Positions 1-7,513 of a DNA stretch of 19,719 bases are shown here, piece by piece. Under the pieces are notes generated by a model. That model saw nothing but the letters and a program-made list of their open reading frames with translations, made no database searches and was not told where the DNA came from. The stretch's first letter is position 1. Every line of letters starts with the position of its first letter. Position numbers and translations under genes: made by a program. Origin of the DNA: CAJUOR01 sp964596105 (GTDB lineage Bacteria; Bacillota_I; Bacilli_A; Erysipelotrichales; Coprobacillaceae); the NCBI GenBank assembly GCA_964596105.1, contig CAZQRT010000019.1:1-19719 (forward strand). Reading direction: 5' to 3'.

Positions 1-3
1 GTT

Positions 4-1059
4 ATGGAACAGTACCGCGATACCGTCGCGATCGTGGATTTAGAGGCGATCGTGCATAACGCGAAATATGTCGCGAAAACCGCGCAAAAGCCGCTATTAG
101 CGGTGGTCAAGGCCAATGCCTACGGCCACGGGGCTATTCCTGCAGCTGCGGCTTTAAATGAGCTGGATGAGGTCAATATGTTTGGGGTAGCGACCATCAA
201 AGAGGGTATCGACCTGCGCAGGGCCGGTATCGAAAAGGATATTCTGATCCTGGGACCATGCCGCCTTTTAGACCTCGATCTGGCCAGTCAGTATGATTTA
301 AGCGTCACGGTTTATGATCATGAGATCGCGCGAAGCATATATCAGTATAATCATGACATCAAAGTCCATATCAAGGTCGATACGGGCATGAACCGTATCG
401 GTTTTAAAGGCGATATCACCGGAATCATCACTAAGTTGAATTTGAATCCGCGTGTTCACATCCAGGGCGTCTTCACCCATTACGGGGCCGCCGATGAAAA
501 TAACGACACCTATCAAAAACAGTTCGCCCGCTTTGTTTCCGTCACCAAAGATTTAGATGTCCAGTACAAGCATGCCGCCAACACCGCGGCCAGCCTTTAT
601 CACCATGAGGATTATACGAACATGGTGCGGGCCGGGATCGCCTTGTACGGGGTTGATCCCTGCGGTTATGACAATCCTAACCTGCGCCCGGCGATGCGCC
701 TGGTTACGCGCGTGGCCATGGTGAAAGAGATTAAAAAAGGGGAGAAGGTCGGCTACGGTTTTACTTATGAGGCCACCCAAAAAACTAAGATCGCCACTTT
801 GCCAATCGGTTATGCCGACGGGCTGGTGCGCGCCAATCAGGGCCGCCATGTCTGGATTAAGGGTCAGGAGTATCCGATCGTCGGGAGAGTCTGCATGGAT
901 CAGGCGATGGTGGAAGTGGACGACAATGTTCAGGCCGGCGATGAGGTGGAAATTTTTGGCCGTCACATCACTTTAGGCCGCATGGCGAAAGAGTTAGACA
1001 CCATTCCTTATGAGATCGTCTGCCTGGTCAGTGCGCGGGTGGAAAGGCAATATGTTTAA
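4..1059 (+). CDS. alr: Alanine racemase
   Basis: A PLP-dependent cytoplasmic enzyme that interconverts L- and D-alanine and so supplies D-Ala for peptidoglycan. The N-terminal TIM-barrel carries the PLP-lysine signature VVKANAYGHG, with the Schiff-base lysine at K36. The C-terminal beta domain has the catalytic tyrosine in KVGYGFTY (Y251) and the conserved RVCMDQAMVEVD segment. The length of 351 residues is slightly short for the family (about 360-390), but the first residues, EQYRDTVAIVDLEAI, align with the usual family start, so the gene looks complete. The start codon lies only 4 bases into the window, so its ribosome binding site and a slightly earlier start cannot be examined. It is followed by a long AT-rich intergenic region with no clear terminator hairpin. 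Identification is firm. Confidence 0.96.
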   Translation: MEQYRDTVAIVDLEAIVHNAKYVAKTAQKPLLAVVKANAYGHGAIPAAAALNELDEVNMFGVATIKEGIDLRRAGIEKDILILGPCRLLDLDLASQYDLSVTVYDHEIARSIYQYNHDIKVHIKVDTGMNRIGFKGDITGIITKLNLNPRVHIQGVFTHYGAADENNDTYQKQFARFVSVTKDLDVQYKHAANTAASLYHHEDYTNMVRAGIALYGVDPCGYDNPNLRPAMRLVTRVAMVKEIKKGEKVGYGFTYEATQKTKIATLPIGYADGLVRANQGRHVWIKGQEYPIVGRVCMDQAMVEVDDNVQAGDEVEIFGRHITLGRMAKELDTIPYEIVCLVSARVERQYV

Positions 1060-1468
1060 TGACTAAAAGATATTTCTGAAAACCATAAGAAAGGATATTC
1101 CGAAAAGTTTTTTAGTTTGTTTTATTCATAAGTTTAATTTGTTATTTTAATATCGGAAAAATTGAAAGAATATATTTATTAAATGATAAAATAGGCATTT
1201 TAAAGCGTAAATTAAACTTTTTCTTCTTTTATTCAAAAAAACTCTGGATATCTTTTCGCAGACGTGCTATGTTGATTCTGGGTGACAAATGGATAAGAAC
1301 CCGATCTCACATGAACGGCTTGCGGCTATGGCAAAAGAAATCAGCCAAATTGATACATTTGGATTTTTATAAATATATTTTAGTATAAAAGCAACACACA
1401 ATTTTATCTTTTTTGTGGATTTTTGCCATGCCGGCAAGCGTTTTTGGCAACGAAAGGAGTATGGTATT
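1060..1468. other. AT-rich intergenic region upstream of the surface-protein gene
   Basis: These 409 bases lie between alr and the transglutaminase-like gene and are far richer in A+T than the flanking genes. They contain poly-A/T runs, an 11-bp inverted repeat (1130-1140 with 1209-1219) that could be chance in such sequence, and a candidate promoter at 1350-1379. A short island of more balanced composition lies at about 1255-1345. It reads as a 27-codon open frame from ATG 1289 (MDKNPISHERLAAMAKEISQ at its start) but has no good ribosome binding site. It may be a gene remnant or chance. I see no convincing terminator after alr and no recognisable riboswitch. Confidence 0.6.
1350..1379 (+). 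promoter_or_regulatory. Candidate sigma-A promoter for the surface protein
   Basis: TTGATA (1350-1355) and TATATT (1374-1379) are separated by 18 bases, inside a very AT-rich stretch. Transcription would start near 1386, giving a leader of about 80 bases before the ribosome binding site AAAGGAG. The hexamers are good but the surrounding AT-richness makes chance matches likely. A second possible -10, TATAAA at 1384-1389, has no matching -35. Confidence 0.4.
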
Positions 1469-4400
1469 ATGAAGCAAAAGGCGGTTCATCGAGCACTTTT
1501 TCAACGCGTCAAAAAGGCCGGCATTGCGCTGCTGGCCGGCGGTTTAGTGCTGGCAGGTATGAATACTTATCCATTAAAGGCACCTCCGGTTCAGGCCATC
1601 AATGAACATGTGTATCCTTATTTCTATGAGCAGCTGAATGACGCTGCCAGGAAGTTGTATGATGCCATGGTCATGATGGCGGATCGAGGTGTATTTCTTT
1701 CCGGGGATGATTTCAGTTTAAGCGCCAACGGGTATGTCTCTCAGGAGCAGTTGAAAAGTTTCACAGAAAACGACCAGACTCTTCTGAATGATTTCGGAGC
1801 GGCCAGGGACGCTTTCATGAATGATTATCCGGATCTCTTCTACATTGACTTTTCCTACTTGACTTTAAAGGTCACCAAATCGGCTTCCGGCCATTATTAC
1901 GGGTATCTTGGCAAAGGCCGGGCTGACTCTTATTTCTACCGCGGCTTCACTAAGGACAATGTCGCCAGCGCGGTGGACACTTATGAGAACACGCTGAACA
2001 ACATCGTCGCGCAGGCCAATCAGAACGGGGAGACGGCCAAGGAGAAGGCGGAGTATGTTCATCACTACCTCGTCAAACATATGATTTACCGCTATGAGGA
2101 CGAGGTGACTAACGGCAATGCCCGGACCGCTTACGACGGCCTGGTTTACGGCGAAGGCGTCTGCGAGGCATATACCCGCGCCTACAAGGCGATCATGGAC
2201 CGTCTGGGAATTCCGTGCGTCTGCGTCTACGGGGTCTATCAGGTCAACGATACCCAGAGCGAAGAGCATATCTGGAACGAGGTTCAGATTGACGGTGAAT
2301 GGTATGCGATGGACTGCACGATGGACGACCCGATCATTCGCGACAAGCCTTACCAGGACAGCGGCAGCGAGACCGACCAGTATATGCTGGCGGGGGAAGT
2401 GGAGATGGCCGCTCACCATATTCAAAGCGGTTATATGTCCGGCTCCGGATTCTGCTTTGAGTATCCGGCGATCGCTGTCAGCAGCCTGCGGGAATCGGTT
2501 TATGTGGATGACGACAACGGCTTCAAGTACCGCATTGTCGAAGGCTACAACAATGAGGACGATTTCATCAAAACCGGTTTGATCCAGGTCAGCTACGAAG
2601 GCAAGAACTATACGGAAAACGCCGAGGAAGGCAAGTATATTCTGGTGCGGACTTTAACCTATGAGGATGCCAAAAAGCAGGACCGCGAAGGCGAGGTTCA
2701 ATACCGCTACACCGACTGGGGCTACATGTATCTGAAAGCCTTTGAGGGTCTGGAAAAAGATGTCGAAACCGGCGCGTATTACCATGATGACGAGCTTGGT
2801 GACTACATCAATTTCTGCCTGCCGCAGATCATGCAGATTCAGTTCGCGATTACCGATATTCCTCCTAACGACAGTAGTGATGAGGAAATCTTCGAAAAGG
2901 GCGGCCTGTATTATCAGGGCAACCCGAATCTTCTGACGATCCGCACCGGGGAAATCAAAAACATCTACGGTGACGGATATATCGCGCCGCCTTATCCGAA
3001 GAAAGTGACGCCGAGCATGAGCGGCATGCTGTATATCGGCAACACCTATAATGTGTCGGTGACTTATGATGATAAGCTGGTGCCAAACGGCGAGCCGATC
3101 GGCGTGGAACTGGCGAGCTCGTCCGCGGATACCGGACGCTCGAACGACACCGGGGAAATTTACGCCAAGATCGAGGATGTCCAGTTTGACGGCGACGCGA
3201 CGGTCACGTTCAAGTTCACCCCGTCCATGATGTTCGCGGATGACTACTGTTTCTATGATATGAAGATCACCGGTCTTTTAGGAGATCTCAGCGAGCAGCC
3301 GCCTTTGAATATCACGTTTATGGCCGGCTTCCGCTGCGCGGCCTACGCTTATCAGGCCCAGGGCTATGACTGGAATGTCTTCGGGCAGCCGCAGTTACTG
3401 GACACGGAGTTTGATACCTCGGGTTTTGAGGGTTATGATGAAGACGGCAACTACGACCGCAACATGGAGATCGCCGAGGAATTAACCCACCGTCTGACCC
3501 TGGTGACCACGTCTCCGAGTGATGTTCAGGCCAATCAGATGGAAGATTATCTGTCTGATGACTACAAGAAAATCGAGACTTACAATATCAAACTGACGCT
3601 GTGCAAGGCGCAGATTGTGAAGACCGGCGACGGCCTGCGGGTATCGATCGGATTCCCGGAGGGCTACAGCTACAGCTCGCTGGATGAGGGCATTACCTTT
3701 GAGGCTTATCACTATATCACCGATGAGAACGGGGTGATGACCGGGGAGGTTGAGAAGATCCCGATCACGGTGACCCCTTACGGTTTGATTATCCTGATCA
3801 AATCGTTCAGTCCGTTCGCGATTACCGCGGCGGAATCAGACGGTTCCGAACCGCTGCAAAAGACTTTGATCGTGAAGGCCAGTGACGGCGGTTATATCAC
3901 CGATGAAAACGGCAAAGTGCTGGAAGGCAGCCAGGGCATTATTTCGATCGCCAAAGGTGAGTCGGTTACGTTGAACATCCACGCCGATGAGGGGTTCTAT
4001 TTATCGGATCTCAGTTATAATGATGAGAAGCAGGATATTTCTTATTCCCAGACGATCAAGAAGACTTTCAGTTATGAGGATCTGACGGATGTCGCCACTA
4101 TCGTGAATGCTGATTTTGTCATGGCTGATGATATCATCGATGAGCCGATCGTCGATGAGCCTGAAACCAGTCAGCCAGGCACCAACCAGCAAGGGAATAA
4201 TCAGCAAGGAAATCATCAGCCTGATGTGAATGAGTCTGTTGAGCCTGGCCAGCTGACCGTAACCCTGCCGGCTAGCCTGGAAATCGCGGCAGGCGAAACG
4301 CTGACCTTAAAAGCCGTGTCTAACCAGGACGCGACCTGGGAATGGTACCGCGACGACACTCGTCTCGAAAATACTTCTGATACATTGACAATCAAAGAGG

Positions 4401-4948
4401 CCGCGGCAGAGGATGCCGGACGCTACAAGGCGGTCGCCACTTGGGAAGGCCATAGTGCCCAGGCGGTATGTGATGTCAAAGTCACGCCGGCCAACGCTTT
4501 GGATGAGGGCGCGTCATTAACCATCTACACCGTGGATGAGCAGAAGAACTTTGTCGAGAATCTCACTTTGCTGTTGTATAAGCTGGACAACGGTCAGCAG
4601 GTTTTGATCGCGCAGAAAGTTTCCGACGGCCGGATTATCTTTGAGAATCTCGCGGATGGCGAGTACCGTCTCTATGAACAGGGACACGAGGACCGCTACT
4701 TTACGATCATCGTGCAAAACGGTAAAATCTTATTCGCCAATCAGGAGGTTGATCATTTAACCTGGGAGGCGGAACAGCTGATCATCGATCTGCAGGTTGA
4801 TGAGAAAGCTTATGAGGCCGCTCATCAAAGCCAGCAAACCGGCGACGGGGATACCGGCATGATCATCGCGTACTCCGCTATCGCGCTGGTTACGCTGGGA
4901 CTGATGGCGCTGCTGGTTTTAAAGAAGCGCGCTTATAAAAAATCTTGA
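1469..4948 (+). CDS. Secreted, membrane-anchored transglutaminase-like surface protein
   Basis: A 1159-residue cell-surface protein of unknown substrate. The start ATG 1469 is chosen because AAAGGAG sits 9 bases upstream and a signal peptide follows at once: basic residues, a hydrophobic core near residues 18-30, and likely cleavage after PPVQA (residue 43). A transglutaminase-like cysteine protease fold at about residues 190-290 shows the full triad: C232 in GEGVCEAY, H267 in EEHIWNEV and D282 in WYAMDCT. Later modules are a segment ending in SFSPFAI (near 785), an InlB-type beta repeat (about 797-875), a Gln/Asn/Pro-rich linker (about 887-927), an immunoglobulin-like domain (about 928-1008, with D-A-G-R-Y) and a SpaA/Cna-B-like beta domain (about 1012-1110). 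The tail has QQTGD, a membrane helix (about 1131-1151) and KKRAYKKS. QQTGD resembles a sorting signal but lacks the LPxTG proline, so sortase attachment is uncertain. Whether it cleaves, crosslinks or only binds is unknown. Confidence 0.85.
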   Translation: MKQKAVHRALFQRVKKAGIALLAGGLVLAGMNTYPLKAPPVQAINEHVYPYFYEQLNDAARKLYDAMVMMADRGVFLSGDDFSLSANGYVSQEQLKSFTENDQTLLNDFGAARDAFMNDYPDLFYIDFSYLTLKVTKSASGHYYGYLGKGRADSYFYRGFTKDNVASAVDTYENTLNNIVAQANQNGETAKEKAEYVHHYLVKHMIYRYEDEVTNGNARTAYDGLVYGEGVCEAYTRAYKAIMDRLGIPCVCVYGVYQVNDTQSEEHIWNEVQIDGEWYAMDCTMDDPIIRDKPYQDSGSETDQYMLAGEVEMAAHHIQSGYMSGSGFCFEYPAIAVSSLRESVYVDDDNGFKYRIVEGYNNEDDFIKTGLIQVSYEGKNYTENAEEGKYILVRTLTYEDAKKQDREGEVQYRYTDWGYMYLKAFEGLEKDVETGAYYHDDELGDYINFCLPQIMQIQFAITDIPPNDSSDEEIFEKGGLYYQGNPNLLTIRTGEIKNIYGDGYIAPPYPKKVTPSMSGMLYIGNTYNVSVTYDDKLVPNGEPIGVELASSSADTGRSNDTGEIYAKIEDVQFDGDATVTFKFTPSMMFADDYCFYDMKITGLLGDLSEQPPLNITFMAGFRCAAYAYQAQGYDWNVFGQPQLLDTEFDTSGFEGYDEDGNYDRNMEIAEELTHRLTLVTTSPSDVQANQMEDYLSDDYKKIETYNIKLTLCKAQIVKTGDGLRVSIGFPEGYSYSSLDEGITFEAYHYITDENGVMTGEVEKIPITVTPYGLIILIKSFSPFAITAAESDGSEPLQKTLIVKASDGGYITDENGKVLEGSQGIISIAKGESVTLNIHADEGFYLSDLSYNDEKQDISYSQTIKKTFSYEDLTDVATIVNADFVMADDIIDEPIVDEPETSQPGTNQQGNNQQGNHQPDVNESVEPGQLTVTLPASLEIAAGETLTLKAVSNQDATWEWYRDDTRLENTSDTLTIKEAAAEDAGRYKAVATWEGHSAQAVCDVKVTPANALDEGASLTIYTVDEQKNFVENLTLLLYKLDNGQQVLIAQKVSDGRIIFENLADGEYRLYEQGHEDRYFTIIVQNGKILFANQEVDHLTWEAEQLIIDLQVDEKAYEAAHQSQQTGDGDTGMIIAYSAIALVTLGLMALLVLKKRAYKKS

Positions 4949-4971
4949 GGCTTGTAAAAGCCTCTTTTTTT
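4947..4971 (+). terminator. Intrinsic terminator overlapping the surface-protein stop codon
   Basis: GAGGCTT (4947-4953) pairs perfectly with AAGCCTC (4958-4964) around a 4-base loop and is followed by seven T. The 5' arm uses the last two bases of the TGA stop codon (4946-4948). The ribosome binding site of the next gene begins only about 14 bases later. Confidence 0.85.
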
Positions 4972-4998
4972 GATAAAATAAAACCAGGAGGGATTTTC

Positions 4999-5883
4999 AT
5001 GAAATTAGGAGCCATCGAAGCCGGGGGCACAAAGTTTGTCGTCGCGACCGGCGATGAAAATGGCCGGATCATATCCCGGGCCACTTTTCCCACCACAACC
5101 CCGGAAGAAACCATGGCCGAGGTTTACCGCTTTTTTGACGACAGCGGCATTGCCGCTTTAGGGATCGGGACCTTCGGACCCATCGATCCCGATGTGAACA
5201 GTCCTACTTACGGCTACATTACCACAACCCCGAAACCGGGCTGGGCCAATTTCGCCATGCTGCCGGAATTACAGAAGAGATACACCATCCCGATGGGTTT
5301 TGATACCGACGTCAACGGCGCGGCATTAGGAGAAGTCCGCTACGGCGCCGCCAAAGGTCTGGATTCCTGCCTGTATCTGACCATCGGCACCGGCATCGGC
5401 GGGGGAGCCATCGTGGAAGGTAAACTGGCGCACGGTTTACTGCACCCGGAGATGGGGCACATCGCTTTAGTCCGTCATCCTCACGACAATATGGTATGTA
5501 ACTGCCCATATCACGACCACTGCTTTGAAGGTCTGGCCGCCGGCCCCGCCATCGCGAAACGCTGGGGAAAAAAGGGCGATGAGCTGGACAAAGATCATGA
5601 GGCGTGGGATATGGAGGCCTATTATATCGGGCAGGCCCTGGCCACTTACATTCTCGTTCTTTCCCCGAAAAAAATCATTCTTGGCGGCGGGGTCATGAAG
5701 CAGACCCAGCTGTTTCCAAAAATCCGCCGCGTAGTCAAAGAATGCTTAAACGGCTACATTCAAAAAGAGGAGATCACCGCTCATATCGACGACTATATCG
5801 TGCCGCCGGGATTAGGGGACAACGCCGGAATCTGCGGCGCGCTCGCCTTGGCATACGACGCGGCAAGTTCACCGTCACGGTGA
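4999..5883 (+). CDS. ROK-family fructokinase (ScrK/GmuE-like)
   Basis: A cytoplasmic ATP-dependent sugar kinase of 294 residues. It most resembles Bacillus subtilis GmuE/YdhR-type fructokinases, which make fructose 6-phosphate. ATG 4999 is chosen over an in-frame upstream codon because AGGAGGG lies 6 bases before it and the ROK fold starts at once with GAIEAGGTKF, the phosphate-binding loop. Also visible are GFDTDVNGAALGE (catalytic aspartate region), LTIGTGIGGG, and the ROK zinc motif after PEMGHIALVRHPHD, with cysteines in VCNCPYHDHCFEG. KKIILGGGVM and the C-terminal IVPPGLGDNAGICGALAL complete the fold. Specificity for fructose over glucose or mannose is inferred from family resemblance. 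The gene stands alone between two terminators with no transporter beside it. A -10-like GATAAAAT (4972-4979) precedes it but has no clear -35. Confidence 0.9.
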   Translation: MKLGAIEAGGTKFVVATGDENGRIISRATFPTTTPEETMAEVYRFFDDSGIAALGIGTFGPIDPDVNSPTYGYITTTPKPGWANFAMLPELQKRYTIPMGFDTDVNGAALGEVRYGAAKGLDSCLYLTIGTGIGGGAIVEGKLAHGLLHPEMGHIALVRHPHDNMVCNCPYHDHCFEGLAAGPAIAKRWGKKGDELDKDHEAWDMEAYYIGQALATYILVLSPKKIILGGGVMKQTQLFPKIRRVVKECLNGYIQKEEITAHIDDYIVPPGLGDNAGICGALALAYDAASSPSR

Positions 5884-5891
5884 ACTTTTTT
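5865..5891 (+). terminator. Intrinsic terminator overlapping the fructokinase stop codon
   Basis: GTTCACCG (5867-5874) pairs perfectly with CGGTGAAC (5878-5885) around the 3-base loop TCA, and six T follow. Two extra A-T pairs extend the stem. The 3' arm contains the TGA stop codon (5881-5883), so the last five codons encode the hairpin. Confidence 0.88.
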
Positions 5892-5900
5892 AAATAAGCA

Positions 5901-5929
5901 TTGAAAACGGCGGGGGACTATGCTATATT
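5901..5929 (+). promoter_or_regulatory. Promoter of tRNA-Leu
   Basis: TTGAAA (5901-5906), a spacer of exactly 17 bases, then TATATT (5924-5929) preceded by TG at 5921-5922, an extended -10. The predicted start near 5936 lies a few bases before the mature tRNA 5' end, as expected for a tRNA promoter. Confidence 0.75.
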
Positions 5930-5941
5930 ACCGCTTGTGAT

Positions 5942-6028
5942 CCCCAAGTGGCGGAATTGGTAGACGCAACGGACTCAAAATCCGTCGGTAGCGATACTGT
6001 GCCAGTTCGAGTCTGGCCTTGGGGACCA
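5942..6028 (+). tRNA. tRNA-Leu (anticodon CAA)
   Basis: A class II tRNA of 87 bases decoding UUG. Acceptor arms CCCCAAG (5942-5948) and CTTGGGG (6018-6024) pair fully, followed by discriminator A (6025), typical of Leu, and an encoded CCA (6026-6028). U8-G9 and the D arm GCGGAATTGGTAGACGC follow. The anticodon stem ACGGA/TCCGT encloses the loop CTCAAAA, with CAA at 5976-5978. A 15-base variable region (5986-6000) forms a short hairpin, and GCCAG/CTGGC encloses the T loop TTCGAGT. The first pair is C1-G72 rather than the usual G1-C72. The gene is single, with its own promoter and terminator. Confidence 0.97.
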
Positions 6029-6037
6029 TCTTTTTTC

Positions 6038-6060
6038 CCGCTTTTCAAGCGGCTTTTTCT
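6038..6060 (+). terminator. Intrinsic terminator after tRNA-Leu
   Basis: CCGCTT (6038-6043) pairs with AAGCGG (6047-6052) around a 3-base loop, followed by a T-rich run (CTTTTTCT). It sits 10 bases beyond the tRNA CCA end. Confidence 0.75.
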
Positions 6061-6064
6061 TTAT

Positions 6065-6089
6065 AAAAAAAAGACCGTCAAAGACGATC
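6065..6089 (-). terminator. Intrinsic terminator of the hflX unit (minus strand)
   Basis: On the minus strand GATCGTC (6089-6083) pairs with GACGGTC (6079-6073) around TTT, with one G-U pair, followed by eight T (6072-6065). It lies just past the stop codon of the 59-codon ORF, which supports that ORF being part of the hflX transcript. It faces the tRNA terminator a few bases away. Confidence 0.75.
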
Positions 6090-6090
6090 C

Positions 6091-6270
6091 TCAATTCAAC
6101 AGTTCCACTTTGATCTCTTCATCGATTTCCCGGATGTTGTCCTTGCTTTGCAGGATGGCCTCGACAATCATGGCCAGGGTTTCTTCCTGGCACAGGATCT
6201 CACTGGCCTCCTTGGCATCGCGGGCATGAATCTGCAAAGAGAGATTTAAAACAAACTTTTTTTGCTCCAT
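6091..6270 (-). CDS. Small conserved-looking hypothetical protein (59 aa) downstream of hflX
   Basis: A 59-codon ORF starting MEQKKFVLNLSLQIHARDAK and ending IDEEIKVELLN. I do not recognise its family. Support for it being real is positional. The start lies 13 bases after the hflX stop, a strong GAGGAGG sequence sits about 8 bases before the ATG, and the stop is followed directly by an intrinsic terminator. The predicted pattern is a beta strand (about residues 4-14), a long helix (about 18-43) and a second strand (about 48-58), with no signal peptide or membrane segment. It contains one cysteine (C27). A cytoplasmic accessory or regulatory role is possible but unsupported. Function is unknown. 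Confidence 0.7.
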   Translation of the reverse strand: MEQKKFVLNLSLQIHARDAKEASEILCQEETLAMIVEAILQSKDNIREIDEEIKVELLN

Positions 6271-6283
6271 CAGCTTCGCCTCC

Positions 6284-7498
6284 TCAGTTTAATAATACAT
6301 AACGCTGATACCTGCCGCTTAAATCGGAAGCCATATCGGCCACGATATACATGCCGCGCTCCTGATAGTCGCAGTGGATGATCTGACTGTGACTGGCCAG
6401 ATAAGCGTAGTCCGGACCTTCCTCATAAGGGATGAAAAGCCGCATGCGCAAGGTATCGGGATAAAGATATTTTTTGATCATCGCGATCAGCCGGTCTAGA
6501 TGATCACCGGTTTTCGCCGAGATCAGAAGATGAGGTTCCTCATAAACCAGAAGATCGCATGTTTCCAAATCCGTTTTGTTGTAAAGATAAATGACCGGCG
6601 TATCCGTGACCCCGATCTCTTTTAAAACCTCCCGGGTGGTCGCGATCTGCCCGGCGTAATCAGGATCGGTGGCATCGATGACCATCAGAAGCAGATTCGC
6701 CTCGCTGATTTCTTCCAGGGTGCTTTTGAACGCCTCAATCAGGGTATGGGGAAGATCATGCATAAAACCCACCGTATCCGTGATGAGAAACGGGCGTCCG
6801 TCCGCGCTGGCCACCTTCCTGGTGGAAGTTTCCAGCGTCGCGAAAAGCATGTCCTTGGCCAGCACCTGTTTATTTTTCACAAGCTGATTCAACAAAGTCG
6901 ATTTGCCGCTGTTGGTGTAGCCGACCAAAGCGACGACCGGAACATTCTGCCTTTGTCTGCGCTGCGTTTTTCTCACCTGCACCAGCTGCTTCAGCTCTCT
7001 TTTGAGCTGGGCCAGCTTCCGGTTGATCTGCCTTCTTTCCAGCTCCAGCTCCGTTTCCCCGCTGCCGCGAAACCCCGATCCGCCCATCTGCCCGGTGAGA
7101 TCCTGGTGGGATCCCTTCAGGCGCGGCAGGGTGTAGCTTAAACGGGCGATTTCCACCTGCAGGCGGGCCTCTCTGGTCCTGGCCCTTTGGGCGAAGATCG
7201 TTAAAATGAGGCTCGTGCGGTCGAGAATCTGCGCTCCGCACTGCGCGGTGATGTAATTATACTGCAGCCCGGTCAGCTCGTCATTAAAGATCAGGGTATC
7301 CTGATCATCTAAACTCTGAAACAACTGCGCCGCTTTGCCCTTTTGCAGATAGGACAAAGGATGGCTGTGCTCGCCGGCCTGGGTGACGATATCATCGACG
7401 GATATCTCAACCGCCCGGCACAGCGCGATCAGTTCCGCGAGTTTTCTCTCCGAAAAGTTTTTGTCTTTCACGGCCACCACGATATTGGCCACGCTCAT
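6284..7498 (-). CDS. hflX: Ribosome-associated GTPase HflX
   Basis: A 404-residue GTPase of the Obg-HflX superfamily. HflX binds the 50S subunit and splits stalled or hibernating ribosomes during stress. The N-terminal glycine-rich HflX domain (about residues 1-195) includes GGSGFRGSGETELELERRQI. It is followed by the G domain: G1 GYTNSGKST, G3 DTVGFMHDLP and G4 NKTD, then a short C-terminal domain. ATG 7498 is preferred to the overlapping GTG at 7501 because the weak GGAAAG site gives better spacing. It is transcribed divergently from the radical SAM gene, with the two start codons only about 29 bases apart, and it is followed by a small ORF with its own strong ribosome binding site. Confidence 0.95.
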   Translation of the reverse strand: MSVANIVVAVKDKNFSERKLAELIALCRAVEISVDDIVTQAGEHSHPLSYLQKGKAAQLFQSLDDQDTLIFNDELTGLQYNYITAQCGAQILDRTSLILTIFAQRARTREARLQVEIARLSYTLPRLKGSHQDLTGQMGGSGFRGSGETELELERRQINRKLAQLKRELKQLVQVRKTQRRQRQNVPVVALVGYTNSGKSTLLNQLVKNKQVLAKDMLFATLETSTRKVASADGRPFLITDTVGFMHDLPHTLIEAFKSTLEEISEANLLLMVIDATDPDYAGQIATTREVLKEIGVTDTPVIYLYNKTDLETCDLLVYEEPHLLISAKTGDHLDRLIAMIKKYLYPDTLRMRLFIPYEEGPDYAYLASHSQIIHCDYQERGMYIVADMASDLSGRYQRYVLLN

Positions 7499-7513
7499 CA
7501 CCGTCTTTCCAGA

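Noticed and set aside
1130..1219. 11-bp perfect inverted repeat AAGTTTAATTT ... AAATTAAACTT, 68 bases apart
   Set aside because: In such AT-rich sequence a match of this length is expected about once by chance, and the spacing does not suit a terminator or operator.
1423..1450. TTGCC with two downstream GGCAA copies near the surface-protein ribosome binding site, possibly alternative hairpins
   Set aside because: The stems are only 5 bp and neither sequesters the ribosome binding site. No known riboswitch pattern is present.
1415..1468. In-frame upstream start adding 18 residues to the surface protein
   Set aside because: The ribosome binding site AAAGGAG and the signal peptide both point to ATG 1469. 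The extension (MDFCHAGKRF...) has no ribosome binding site.
1865..2425. Long minus-strand open frame inside the surface-protein gene, and similar antisense frames in murC, aspS, hisS and era
   Set aside because: They lack ribosome binding sites and recognisable protein features, and they mirror well-supported genes. They are shadows of codon bias.
5948..6229. Plus-strand open frame of 93 codons over the tRNA and the region beyond
   Set aside because: It overlaps tRNA-Leu and two terminators and is antisense to the 59-codon ORF, which has a strong ribosome binding site.
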